A stretch of 64,000 nt of DNA from Haladaptatus sp. ZSTT2. GTDB lineage: Archaea; Halobacteriota; Halobacteria; Halobacteriales; Halococcaceae. The stretch spans positions 1 through 64,000 of the forward strand of contig NZ_JBAMHQ010000002.1 in assembly GCF_037081775.1 (NCBI RefSeq), in the 5' to 3' direction. The position numbers were made by a program, and so were the translations under genes. Numbering within the stretch: the stretch's first letter is position 1; each line of letters opens with the position of its first letter. A model generated the notes under the pieces. That model was given only the letters and a program-made list of their open reading frames with translations, was not told the DNA's origin and ran no database searches. Below are positions 1-8,227 of this stretch, piece by piece.

Positions 1-497
1 GGCGAATTCGTAATCCACGTCTTTGCGCCGTTCAAGACGTATTCGTCGCCGTCTTTTTCGGCGTACGTCTCCATCGCCGTCGGATTCGACCCGTGGTTTG
101 GCTCGGTCAAGCCGAAACAGCCGATTGCCTCGCCACGACCCATATCAGGAAGCCATTTTTCCTTCTGTTCCTCGCTGCCGTAGCTGTGGATGGGATACAT
201 GACGAGTGCGCCCTGCACACTGGCCATCGACCGGAGTCCGGAGTCGCCCGCTTCGAGTTCCTGCATCAACAAGCCGTAGGCGGTTTCGTTGATACCGGGG
301 AGGCCATAGCCGTCGAGGTTTGGGGCGAAAAAGCCGAGTTCCCCAAGCTGTTCGATGAGTTCCGTCGGGAACGTCCCCTCTATGTAGTGGGTTCCAATAT
401 CTGGTTTGACCTCTTTTTCGACGAATTCGCGGGCGGTCTCCATGACCATTCGCTCTTCAGAGGAGAGACCCTCCTCTAGGCCGACAAAGTCTAACAT
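1..497 (-). CDS. Acyl-CoA dehydrogenase, glutaryl-CoA dehydrogenase-like (partial, C-terminus outside window)
   Basis: This is the N-terminal part (about 165 residues) of an FAD-dependent acyl-CoA dehydrogenase; the rest lies beyond the left edge. The visible part has the helical N-domain and the start of the middle beta-domain. The segments RSMASVQGALVMYPI and CFGLTEPNHGSNP match the glutaryl-CoA dehydrogenase branch, which oxidatively decarboxylates glutaryl-CoA to crotonyl-CoA, more closely than short-chain enzymes. The catalytic Glu is outside the window, so the subclass is not certain. The ATG at 497 gives a normal N-terminus (MLDFVGLEE). A glutaryl-CoA route would suit degradation of a ring compound to a C5 diacid, but this gene is separated from the catabolic block by three other genes. 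Confidence 0.85.
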   Translation of the reverse strand, partial: MLDFVGLEEGLSSEERMVMETAREFVEKEVKPDIGTHYIEGTFPTELIEQLGELGFFAPNLDGYGLPGINETAYGLLMQELEAGDSGLRSMASVQGALVMYPIHSYGSEEQKEKWLPDMGRGEAIGCFGLTEPNHGSNPTAMETYAEKDGDEYVLNGAKTWITNS

Positions 498-617
498 ACA
501 TCATGGATTTGTGTGCTGTGTAATAATCGTACCGGCACCCCACGCGAATCGTGTCAACCCGTCCATGCGTCAGTCTGACACCGGTTTGGCGGTGAGTCGC
601 GTGCGGGAGCCAGCGCC

Positions 618-625
618 TATATTTA
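618..625 (+). promoter_or_regulatory. TATA-like box for the 107-aa hypothetical gene
   Basis: TATATTTA lies about 30 bases upstream of the ATG at 652, the spacing expected for a leaderless or near-leaderless haloarchaeal transcript. Confidence 0.45.
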
Positions 626-651
626 TGCCATGGCACGTTCAAACATAGCAC

Positions 652-975
652 ATGCCTTCGAGCGAGCGGAGCGAAGACGACGCACCGACCGAAGCGGTTG
701 ACGAAAACTACGTGTTCGACCCGGAAGAGACGACCTTCACGCTCACTGACCGACACGCCGTGTCGAAATTCGACGTAAAAGACATGGAGAAAATGGACAT
801 CCTGTCTGTCGAGCTGACGGAGAAAGACGGGAAAACGGTCGTCACCGACTGTACCATTGATATGACCGCGTTTGCGTCGGTCGTTGGTGAACTCGACGTT
901 GTCGAGCGAAAGATGGGCAACGACTGGCGAGAAACGAGTTGGAACCCACGCGTTCGGCTCAAGTACCTCCGGTAG
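652..975 (+). CDS. Small acidic hypothetical protein (107 aa)
   Basis: I do not recognise this protein. It is short, acidic and soluble, with no signal peptide, membrane segment or Cys-based metal motif. The central part alternates hydrophobic and charged residues (FTLTDRHAVSKFDV, MDILSVELTEKDGKTVV), suggesting a small beta-rich fold, and the end is basic (WNPRVRLKYLR). A TATA-like box about 30 bases upstream and a halophile-like composition support a real gene. It converges on the ferritin-like gene that ends at 999. Function unknown. Confidence 0.6.
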   Translation: MPSSERSEDDAPTEAVDENYVFDPEETTFTLTDRHAVSKFDVKDMEKMDILSVELTEKDGKTVVTDCTIDMTAFASVVGELDVVERKMGNDWRETSWNPRVRLKYLR

Positions 976-998
976 ACGCGAGCATCTGCGTTGCGACG

Positions 999-1700
999 CT
1001 ACTTCTTCGGCGATTGTTCGTAGCGGTCTGGATGCGACATCGAATCCATCTGCTTGCCGTGGAAGGCGTAGGCTGCCTCGAACTTCGCATCGACAATTTC
1101 CCAGACGCGCGCTTGGGTTTCGTCATCGACGGCATATCGCGCCAAAATCTTCTTCCCGAGGTTGATGTGGTTACCCTCATCGATTTTTGCCTTGTGGATG
1201 ACGTCGCGCGTCCGTGGGTCGACGATGTCTTTTTCCATGATTGCCTTGAACGCCTCTGCGAGTGCGGGTTCGCCCGCGCAGTTGAGCGCCGTGATAATGC
1301 TCAGTGGGTCGTCCCAATCTGCGGTTCGTTCGAGCAAGAACAGGTCTTCTTCGGTGGGTTGATAGTGAGTGAGATTCGGGTCGCCGCCGAGTTCTTCGAC
1401 CCGCCGAGAGAACAGCTTTGAGTGTTTCACTTCGTCTCTGATTTGGTCGCCTAATCCGAGCAACACGTCTGCGTCAGTCTGGTCTAAATTTCGCGCGCCG
1501 TCGTAGAGCATCGACATTGCCCGCACCGGTGGCAACACGCCAAGGTAGAACTCAGACCACATGAACCCCTGAAGCATTGGAATGAGGTCGTCACCGGTTA
1601 TCGTGTCGTCCGCATCGAACACTTCGTCTGCGAGTTTCTTCCCCCGCCGATTTGACTCCGCGATGACTTGCTTTGCAAACTCTTTGCTATCGACTGCCAT
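999..1700 (-). CDS. Ferritin-like diiron-carboxylate protein
   Basis: This 233-aa protein has the four-helix ferritin-like ligand pattern: E50, E90-x2-H93 (DEVKHS), E144 and E175-x2-H178 (DEGNHI). That is a complete set for a dinuclear iron or manganese site. The spacing fits the R2/oxygenase-like branch of the superfamily rather than storage ferritin, so an O2-dependent oxidation or hydroxylation is possible; the substrate cannot be named. A longer frame extends to 1778, but the ATG at 1700 (MAVDSKEF) gives a natural N-terminus and removes an Arg-rich extension unlike the rest. The 140-aa unknown ends 79 bases upstream on the same strand, so the two may be co-transcribed. Confidence 0.75.
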   Translation of the reverse strand: MAVDSKEFAKQVIAESNRRGKKLADEVFDADDTITGDDLIPMLQGFMWSEFYLGVLPPVRAMSMLYDGARNLDQTDADVLLGLGDQIRDEVKHSKLFSRRVEELGGDPNLTHYQPTEEDLFLLERTADWDDPLSIITALNCAGEPALAEAFKAIMEKDIVDPRTRDVIHKAKIDEGNHINLGKKILARYAVDDETQARVWEIVDAKFEAAYAFHGKQMDSMSHPDRYEQSPKK

Positions 1701-1778
1701 GACATGTGTTACAATTTCACGTAGTGCCTTAGCATTACCGGAGACGCCAGTTTTCCGTCGTCTTCGCCCCGAACACAC

Positions 1779-2201
1779 TCAATCGAACTGGTCGTCCGCC
1801 CACTCGGCTTCCGCCTCGGTGAGCAGTCCATCTGCGACCCAGTCATCAAGGTTCGAAACGATAGCGAGGTCGTGTTCTGCGCTCTCCTCTGTAATCTGAA
1901 CCCACTCTGGTTCCTCGATGAGTTGGAGGTAGTAGAACTCGGTGTAGATATCGCTCTCTTGAAAGCCATAGCGGATGGCTTCGATACGGTCGCGCGCGAT
2001 GGCGCTTCGCCCGTAGTGGACGTCAACGAGGATGGGACGTTCGCCCGCCGGAAGGTAGGAAGGCGGAACCGTGCCGTCGTCAGCAACCTGCCGGACGAGG
2101 TACGCCGTCTCGCTCTCTCGCGTGATTTCTACGTCGCCGTCCCACGCTGGGGGAACCACGTCGGCAACACTCAGTGTGGCTGTGTCGAGTCGCTTTCGCA
2201 T
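1779..2201 (-). CDS. Conserved-looking hypothetical protein (140 aa)
   Basis: An acidic soluble protein with no recognised domain. It begins MRKRLDTATL and ends in a helical acidic tail (LTEAEAEWADDQFD). The middle (RPILVDVHYGRSAIARDRIEAIRYGF) looks like an alpha/beta element. Composition and third-position GC match neighbouring genes, which supports coding on this strand. It sits directly upstream of the ferritin-like gene in the same direction and could form a two-gene unit with it. The product cannot be assigned. Confidence 0.55.
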   Translation of the reverse strand: MRKRLDTATLSVADVVPPAWDGDVEITRESETAYLVRQVADDGTVPPSYLPAGERPILVDVHYGRSAIARDRIEAIRYGFQESDIYTEFYYLQLIEEPEWVQITEESAEHDLAIVSNLDDWVADGLLTEAEAEWADDQFD

Positions 2202-2283
2202 ACGCCGTTATTCTCTGAGCAGGCGCTTAACTATGGCCCTTGGTAACACAGTCGCCCCTCGCAATGGAAAAACATCAGACATG

Positions 2284-2303
2284 AAAACACACCCTAACGG
2301 TGT
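2284..2303 (-). terminator. Hairpin plus T-run, end of the transport operon
   Basis: Read on the minus strand, ACACC, a five-base loop and GGTGT are followed by GTTTTC. It lies about 93 bases after the stop of the binding-protein gene at 2396. The same motif with a longer stem recurs at 14990-15016. Confidence 0.5.
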
Positions 2304-2395
2304 TACGCCGTCGCTGCTCCTGTGGGAAAAGCGCGATACCAGAACCCACGGACCTACCCGGCTTCAGTGTATCGACGTTCGACGCGGTTTCGCCG

Positions 2396-3700
2396 TCAGA
2401 AGCTCTCTTGGGTGAAGTCCACCTCGGCTTCGGTTGGCGCTTCGTTCAGTTCGAGTTCGGCCAGGGTCTCGAGCTCCGTGCCAGAAATCCGGCTGATGTA
2501 CCGGTTCATGTAAGCTTGATGGTCGGCTCCCCGGATGAACTTATCACCCTGTGGGAATTCCATGCTTTCTGTGACCGACGGGCTGGTTTCGAACCACTCG
2601 ATGAACGATTGGTGGTCGTCGCTCGACTGCCAGCCGGACTCCATGACGGCTTTGACGATGAACGACAACGCCTCGTAGGCGACCCAGTACTGGCGCACGA
2701 GATTTTCTTCTGCGCTCTCGACTTGGGCGACCTCTCTGAGGTGAGCGTTCGCCTCCGAATCGAGTGCCGGCGGCAACCCCGTGAGAAACGATGCGCCCTG
2801 TCCGGCCGATTCGATGTCCGCAATATCGACACCTTCAATCGAGGAGATGTCGCCAAAGCGCTGGCCGGGGACGTTCAAGTCGGCGCTCTGTTGCAGGAAG
2901 TTAATCGACGACGGAAGGATGAGCGCGCTGAACAACACCTCAGTCTCGTCTGGGACCTTGTTCAAGTAGGAGTTCAGGTCGGTCGTCCCGATGGGCACAG
3001 GAATCTCCGCGATGATTTCTCCCTTGCCCGAGAGGAACTCTTTGAGCGCGGCGAGCCACTGCTGGCCGAACGCGTAGTCTTGATACACAACAGTCCACTT
3101 AGTGCCAAGGTTTTCGACCGCCCACTCGACGCCGAGGTAGGCCTGCTGGGTGATGTTGTGTGCCGTCCGCACGACCCAGCGGTTACCATCGGCTCCCGTC
3201 GTAGATGGGGCAGAGCCACTCGGGAAGTAGGGAACTTTCAGCTGCTTTGCGAGGGGGTTGGTCGCCAGATTGACGCCCGACGAGAACGACCCAATCACGA
3301 AGTCGGCTTCGTGTTGTTGGGCAAGCTTTCGGAACGCGGTTGCCCCTTGTTTGCCGTCTGTCGCGGTGTCTTCGACGACCAATTCGAGGTTGAGGCCGTT
3401 GTCGGCGTCGTTGAGTTCTGCGACGTAGCCGTTCAACACGCGTTCGAACCAGAAGCCGTAGGTCGAAAGCGGGCCTGTGAGGTCGGCTTGAAGGCCGAGT
3501 GTGATTTCCGCATCACCAGACGAGCCACCACCGCCGCTTCCGCCGTCGTTCGACGCGGTCGTGGAATCGCCACCGTCTCCGTCGCCACCGCCATCACCAT
3601 CACCACCGCCGCTCGTACAACCAGCAATGCCCGCGATGCCGCCAACACCGAGTGTTCTCAGAACTGTTCGTCTGTCGATAGTATCCGTGTCTAACGTCAT
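2396..3700 (-). CDS. Branched-chain-amino-acid-type ABC transporter substrate-binding lipoprotein (copy 1)
   Basis: A 434-aa extracellular solute-binding protein of the LivJ/LivK type (periplasmic binding fold type I). The N-terminus has a Tat signal (twin Arg at 10-11, hydrophobic stretch, lipobox ending at C28), so it should be exported folded and lipid-anchored outside the cell. A Gly/Asp/Ser-rich linker covers about residues 30-63, then the binding domain begins (ITLGLQADLTGPL). A strong Shine-Dalgarno-like AAGGAGAGG lies just before the ATG. It is clearly paralogous to the binding protein at 8228-9529 (shared GLQAD, VVEDTATD, NPLAKQLKVPYFP, VYQDYAFGQQ). As last gene of the transport operon it may widen the substrate range; real ligands of this family include amides, ureas and aromatic acids. 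Confidence 0.9.
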   Translation of the reverse strand: MTLDTDTIDRRTVLRTLGVGGIAGIAGCTSGGGDGDGGGDGDGGDSTTASNDGGSGGGGSSGDAEITLGLQADLTGPLSTYGFWFERVLNGYVAELNDADNGLNLELVVEDTATDGKQGATAFRKLAQQHEADFVIGSFSSGVNLATNPLAKQLKVPYFPSGSAPSTTGADGNRWVVRTAHNITQQAYLGVEWAVENLGTKWTVVYQDYAFGQQWLAALKEFLSGKGEIIAEIPVPIGTTDLNSYLNKVPDETEVLFSALILPSSINFLQQSADLNVPGQRFGDISSIEGVDIADIESAGQGASFLTGLPPALDSEANAHLREVAQVESAEENLVRQYWVAYEALSFIVKAVMESGWQSSDDHQSFIEWFETSPSVTESMEFPQGDKFIRGADHQAYMNRYISRISGTELETLAELELNEAPTEAEVDFTQESF

Positions 3701-3847
3701 GTTCCTCTCCTTGCCCGCTTATCGCATGTTCGACCCGTTACCACGAATGTGATTCGCTATCGTGGGTCATGGACCTATGTCTCATCCTTGTAGAGAAACT
3801 ATATAATTGTTCGGTGGAATGAGCCAGAAAATCGACGGGTTAGCGGC

Positions 3848-4840
3848 TCAACGAAGCGATTCTGCGAGTTCACGGACGCGGTCTACGAGCAACTCGCCGT
3901 CGTCTAAGATGAGTTCGTCATCGAGTTTGACCGTCGGCTTCGTGACGAGCCCGTCTAAGTGGATGTTGCTCTGGAGGACCCCGCCGAGGCTCGTGTCGTC
4001 GCCGATGGCGAAGTGAACCGTTCCGCGTTTCTTTTTGTCCTCTGCGAGGTTCCCGATGAGCCGTGCGTCCGGGTTCGTCCCGATGGCGAACTCAGCGAGG
4101 TTGCCCGCGTTCTCGCCCGCTTCGTCGACAATCGCTTGCAAGGTTGCTGCGCCGCTGCCGCCTTCGATGTCCGTCACCGTGCCGTCTTCGAAGGTGAGGA
4201 GAATTGGTTCATCGAGATGGCCGACGTTGTCCATCGAGTAGTCGATGGCGACGGTGCCGTTCGTCCCTGGTTTTTGTGGGCACGTTGGCGATTCACCCGG
4301 TGGGAGTGCGGAGAAGCCGTACTCGTGGAAGTAGCCGTCAAGCGAGAACGCAGACGACCCATCCAAGTTCATCTCGATGTCGGTGCCCGCCGGACTCGTG
4401 ACGTGGGCGCTCTCTGCGGCGTCAAGAACGTCGCGGACGGCGGCCGTCACCTCACGGAGGTCTTCGAAGTCCGTGTTCATGCCGCCTTCTATCATCATCT
4501 CCTCGGTGACGCCCCGAAGAACGATGACGCGCGTGCCAGCCTCCGAGGCGGCGAGGCGCGACTGGGTGTGCGTGATGGCGTGTGTCGTCGCCGTCACCGC
4601 AACGTCCGCCTCCTTCATCGCCGCCGCGACCGTCGCGGGTGGCTCGTTGCCGTGGGCGTCGAGGCGGGGCATCACCGTAAACATGGCCGTCGCGCCAACG
4701 GCGCGGGCCGCGTTGGTGATTGCCCGGCCAACGGACACCTTTTCGGGGTCTGAGATGACGAGCACTTCCTCGTCTGCGGTTACGTCTGAGAGGTCTTCTA
4801 CGATACGTCGTGCGACTGGACTGAGTTCGAAATCAATCAT
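3848..4840 (-). CDS. M29-type metalloaminopeptidase / 2,5-dihydroxypyridine dioxygenase (NicX)-like enzyme
   Basis: A 330-aa protein of the family that contains M29 aminopeptidases (AmpS/AmpT type) and NicX, the Fe(II) dioxygenase that opens 2,5-dihydroxypyridine in nicotinate breakdown. Putative metal ligands are visible in the C-terminal half: E250 (AEFAIG), H276 (TVHFAIGDD) and the H294-x-D296 pair (NIHLDG). This His-x-Asp pair occurs in both branches, so sequence alone does not separate peptidase from ring-cleaving dioxygenase. It lies 42 bases after the LivF gene and before a second binding protein, inside a solute-uptake operon beside two molybdenum hydroxylases. That context favours a catabolic role (inference). 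It has no signal peptide, so it is cytoplasmic. Confidence 0.75.
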   Translation of the reverse strand: MIDFELSPVARRIVEDLSDVTADEEVLVISDPEKVSVGRAITNAARAVGATAMFTVMPRLDAHGNEPPATVAAAMKEADVAVTATTHAITHTQSRLAASEAGTRVIVLRGVTEEMMIEGGMNTDFEDLREVTAAVRDVLDAAESAHVTSPAGTDIEMNLDGSSAFSLDGYFHEYGFSALPPGESPTCPQKPGTNGTVAIDYSMDNVGHLDEPILLTFEDGTVTDIEGGSGAATLQAIVDEAGENAGNLAEFAIGTNPDARLIGNLAEDKKKRGTVHFAIGDDTSLGGVLQSNIHLDGLVTKPTVKLDDELILDDGELLVDRVRELAESLR

Positions 4841-4882
4841 TTGAGTTTTCTGATGGGGGTGGGGTGTCCCAGAGCGCGCGGC

Positions 4883-5584
4883 TCAGTGGACGCCTAAGTA
4901 GTGTTCGAGCAGCGATTCGTCTTCGCGCAGTTCGTCCGGGGTAGCCTGCTCGTGAATGCGACCGTTATCCATGAGGTAAATGCGGTCTGAGATGTCGAGC
5001 ACGAGGTCGACGTTCTGCTCGACGATGACGATGGTGTAGCCAGCGTCTGCGATGTCGAGCGTGATGTCGGCGATTTCCGGGATCAGCGCGGGCATCAGCC
5101 CCTCGGTCGGCTCATCGAGCAACAGGAGTTTCGGGTCGCGCATCAGCCCACGGGCCATGGCGACCATCTGCTGTTCGCCGCCAGAAAGCGTGCCTGCCCG
5201 CTGATTGAGGCGTTCTTCGACGCGCGGGAAGCGCTCGTAGATGCTTTCGAGACGGCCATCTGCGAGGTTGCCCGTTCCGAGTCCCATCCGGAGGTTTTCT
5301 GCAACCGTCAGCTCCGGGAACATCCCGCGGTCTTGGGGCACGTAGCTAATCCCACGGTTTGCGATGTTGTACGGCTTGTCGCCGGTGATGTCCTCGCCGT
5401 CGAACGAGATGGTTCCGGATTTCGGCGGGACGAGACCCATGATGGACTTCATCGTCGTGGTCTTGCCAACGCCGTTTCGGCCAAGCAAGGCAACCACTTC
5501 ATCGCGGCCTGCCTCGAAGCTCACGTCGTGGAGGACGTGGCTCTTGCCGTAGTACGAGTCGATGTTGTCTACGTCTAATATCAT
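4883..5584 (-). CDS. livF: Branched-chain-type ABC transporter ATP-binding protein LivF
   Basis: A 233-aa cytoplasmic ATPase of the LivF type. Walker A is GRNGVGKTT, the ABC signature is LSGGEQQ and Walker B is LLLLDEP. The short length and ending (LLEHYLGVH) are typical of LivF. Its ATG directly follows the LivG stop codon at 5585, implying translational coupling. It supplies one of the two nucleotide-binding domains of the transporter encoded from 8224 down to this gene. Confidence 0.93.
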   Translation of the reverse strand: MILDVDNIDSYYGKSHVLHDVSFEAGRDEVVALLGRNGVGKTTTMKSIMGLVPPKSGTISFDGEDITGDKPYNIANRGISYVPQDRGMFPELTVAENLRMGLGTGNLADGRLESIYERFPRVEERLNQRAGTLSGGEQQMVAMARGLMRDPKLLLLDEPTEGLMPALIPEIADITLDIADAGYTIVIVEQNVDLVLDISDRIYLMDNGRIHEQATPDELREDESLLEHYLGVH

Positions 5585-6334
5585 CTACTGGTCTCTCCCG
5601 AAGTACACTTCCTGAACTTGTTCGTCGGTGCGAATGTCGTCTGGCGTGCCCTCTGCGATAATCTGGCCGTGGTGCAGGACGGTCAGGCTATCGACGACGC
5701 GCATCACGACTTCCATGTCATGTTCAATGAGCATTATGGTTATCTCCCCGTGGAGTTCTTCTAACAGCGCCGTGACCTGCGACGTTTCGCTCGCTGACAG
5801 CCCTGCGGTTGGCTCGTCTAACAACAGCATGTCGGGGTCACTCGCGAGTGCGAGCGCGATTTCGAGCACCTTCTGGTCGCCGTGTGAGAGGTTTTCGACG
5901 GTCGCCTCTGCGTGCTCTTCGAGACCGACCCGCCGCAGGATTTTGAGGGCCTTCTCATGGCCTTCGGTGTCTGCGTCGTAGCGCGAAAACGGCGTCAGTA
6001 TCGGCTTCTGGCCGTTGATTGCGCCGAGCACGTTTTCGATGACGGTCATGTCCGGGAAGACGCTCGTAATCTGGAACGCGAGCGACATCCCCTGTCGCGC
6101 AATCTTGTGTGGCGGAACGTCGGTGATATCGTTGCCCTTGAACCAGATGGTTCCCTCGGTCGCGTCGAGTTGTCCCGAGAGCATCGAGAAGAACGTCGTC
6201 TTCCCGGCACCGTTCGGGCCGATGAGCCCGCGGATTTCGCCCTCGTACATCTCGAAGTCAACGTCTTCGACGGCGGTAAAGCCCCCGAAGCGTTTGGTGA
6301 GGCCCTCCGTTTTGAGGACGACAGTCTCATTCAT
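5585..6334 (-). CDS. livG: Branched-chain-type ABC transporter ATP-binding protein LivG
   Basis: A 249-aa ABC ATPase of the LivG type. Walker A is GPNGAGKTT, the signature is LSHGDQK in place of LSGGQ, and Walker B is MLLLDEP followed by TAGLS. The C-terminus (VQEVYFGRD) is the usual LivG tail. The gene overlaps the end of LivM by eight bases and abuts LivF. It pairs with LivF to energise uptake of the solute captured by the operon's binding proteins. Confidence 0.93.
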   Translation of the reverse strand: MNETVVLKTEGLTKRFGGFTAVEDVDFEMYEGEIRGLIGPNGAGKTTFFSMLSGQLDATEGTIWFKGNDITDVPPHKIARQGMSLAFQITSVFPDMTVIENVLGAINGQKPILTPFSRYDADTEGHEKALKILRRVGLEEHAEATVENLSHGDQKVLEIALALASDPDMLLLDEPTAGLSASETSQVTALLEELHGEITIMLIEHDMEVVMRVVDSLTVLHHGQIIAEGTPDDIRTDEQVQEVYFGRDQ

Positions 6335-7361
6335 TGCCGGGCACCTCCCGTGAGGAAGCCGACTCAGTTTGCTCCGCCGAGTCGTCGCTCAGCACCCGTT
6401 CTTTGACCCGTTTGAGCAGGCCAAGGAGGCCCTCCGGTTCGAGGATGACCGTAGTGACGAGCAACACCCCGATGAACAGCGGATAGGCGTCGGTGAGTTC
6501 GCTCACCTGGTTTGCGACCAGTTCGATGAGCGCCGCGCCGACGACCGCGCCGATGAGCGTCCCCCGCCCGCCGATGAGCGTGAAGATGATGGCGTCACCG
6601 GAGACGGTAAGCGAGAACTCAGAGGCACTCACGAAGCCGCTGATGTACATCGAAAGCGCACCGGCGAGTCCGGCAAACGCCCCGCTCAGCATGAACGCCG
6701 AGAGTTTGTACAGCGTCACGTTGTAGCCAAGCAGCCGTGCGCGCTTTTCGTTCTCGCGAATCATCCGGTAGGCAAGCCCGACCGGCGAGGTCGTCACGCG
6801 GTACATCAAGAACAGCGAGACGACCAACACGACGAGGGTGAAGTAGTACCTGAACATCGGGTCGAACAGGGTAAACTCACCGAGGACGGGGAGATTCACC
6901 ATCGGGACGAGCACCGTGAGTCCGTCCGTGCCGCCGGTCAAGCCGGTCAGCGACGACGCGGCCAGATGCGCGATGAGCGCGAGCAGGATGGTCACGATGA
7001 CGAAACCGTGTGAGGACACCCGGACGGCGATGAGGCCGAGGCCGATGGCGACGATGCCAGTGATGATGAACGCAATCAACAGCGACGTGATTGCGCCGAT
7101 GGCGTAGTCGTTGATGGCGAACGTCGCGGCGTAGGCACCGACGCCGAAGAACACCGAGTGACCGAAGCTCAACAGTCCGGTGTAGCCGTACAGCAAGTCG
7201 AACGACGCACCGTACAGCCCGAGTGCGAGAATCGACGCGCCGAGGAATAACCCGAACTCTCCAGCGACGAACGGGACAATGGCGGCGGCGATGAGCAGGA
7301 GCACCCAGATGGCATGGCGTGGTTTGAGCGTTCTGCCCGCAGTCGAGACAGCGGTACTCAT
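6327..7361 (-). CDS. livM: Branched-chain-type ABC transporter permease LivM
   Basis: A 344-aa integral membrane protein with about 9-10 hydrophobic segments. The LivM loop motif is present (GFVIVTILLALIAHL, then the coupling-helix region SPVGLAYRMIRENEKRARLLGYNV). The C-terminal hydrophilic tail after residue 315 is normal for halophiles. It forms the membrane channel with LivH, whose gene overlaps it by four bases (ATGA), and also overlaps LivG. Confidence 0.92.
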   Translation of the reverse strand: MSTAVSTAGRTLKPRHAIWVLLLIAAAIVPFVAGEFGLFLGASILALGLYGASFDLLYGYTGLLSFGHSVFFGVGAYAATFAINDYAIGAITSLLIAFIITGIVAIGLGLIAVRVSSHGFVIVTILLALIAHLAASSLTGLTGGTDGLTVLVPMVNLPVLGEFTLFDPMFRYYFTLVVLVVSLFLMYRVTTSPVGLAYRMIRENEKRARLLGYNVTLYKLSAFMLSGAFAGLAGALSMYISGFVSASEFSLTVSGDAIIFTLIGGRGTLIGAVVGAALIELVANQVSELTDAYPLFIGVLLVTTVILEPEGLLGLLKRVKERVLSDDSAEQTESASSREVPGNE

Positions 7362-8224
7362 ATGGCCCCCTCCTCGAAGACGCCATCAGGGCGAAGCAGC
7401 ACGAAGACGATCATGATGACGAGCGTCAGGATGCGCGCCTCGACCGGCGCGATGAACACGGCGCCGAAGTTTTCGAGGAACGCATACAGGAGACTCGCCA
7501 CGAGCACGCCTTGCAGCGAGCCAAGCCCGCCGACGATGACGACGATGAACGCGACGGCGAGAATGTCGAGGCCCATGAGGTGGTTGACGCTCACGATGGG
7601 CGCGAGCAACACACCGGCGAGGGCGGCAAAGGCCGCGCCAAGTCCGAAGGTGAGCATGTACACCTGCGAGGTCGGAACCCCGAGGGCGCTTGCGGTCTCT
7701 AAGTCTTGGCGCACCCCGCGCATCCACATCCCCATCCGCGTGCGGAACAGGAACGCATAGAGCAGGGCGATGAGCAACACCGAGACGACGGCAACGACGA
7801 TCCGGTAGGCGGAGTACGAGAGGCCGGCGAACTGAAGCGTCGCCGTGATGGGTGCCTCGATGGTGCGCGTCCCCGGCCCGAAGGTGAGCAATGCGAGTTG
7901 CTGGAAGATGAGCAAGAAGCCGAACGTGGCGATGAGCGTAATCGAAATATCGTCTTCGATTGGGCGCAACACCACGCGTTCTAAGACGACGCCGATGACA
8001 GCCACCGCGATCGGGGCGATGAGCAACGCGAGGAAGAAACTCCCTGTGGCATCGACGACGAACCAGCCTGTCACCGCGCCGAGCATGTACAGCGACCCGT
8101 GAGCCATATTGACGATTTCGAGCAGGCCGAAGATGAGGTTCAACCCAAGAGCAATCAGGGCGATGGTAATGCCCCACGACAGCCCGTTTATCAATGCAAT
8201 CGTGAGGTCGCTTGCGAGCGCCAT
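7358..8224 (-). CDS. livH: Branched-chain-type ABC transporter permease LivH
   Basis: A 288-aa integral membrane permease with about 8 hydrophobic segments and the LivH pattern: LIFGLLEIVNMAHGSLYMLG near the N-terminus, a cytoplasmic coupling loop (RTRMGMWMRGVRQDLETASALG), then DILAVAFIVVIVGGLGS. It starts three bases after the binding-protein gene ends and overlaps LivM by ATGA, so the whole transporter is one transcription unit. Confidence 0.92.
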   Translation of the reverse strand: MALASDLTIALINGLSWGITIALIALGLNLIFGLLEIVNMAHGSLYMLGAVTGWFVVDATGSFFLALLIAPIAVAVIGVVLERVVLRPIEDDISITLIATFGFLLIFQQLALLTFGPGTRTIEAPITATLQFAGLSYSAYRIVVAVVSVLLIALLYAFLFRTRMGMWMRGVRQDLETASALGVPTSQVYMLTFGLGAAFAALAGVLLAPIVSVNHLMGLDILAVAFIVVIVGGLGSLQGVLVASLLYAFLENFGAVFIAPVEARILTLVIMIVFVLLRPDGVFEEGAI

Positions 8225-8227
8225 GAT

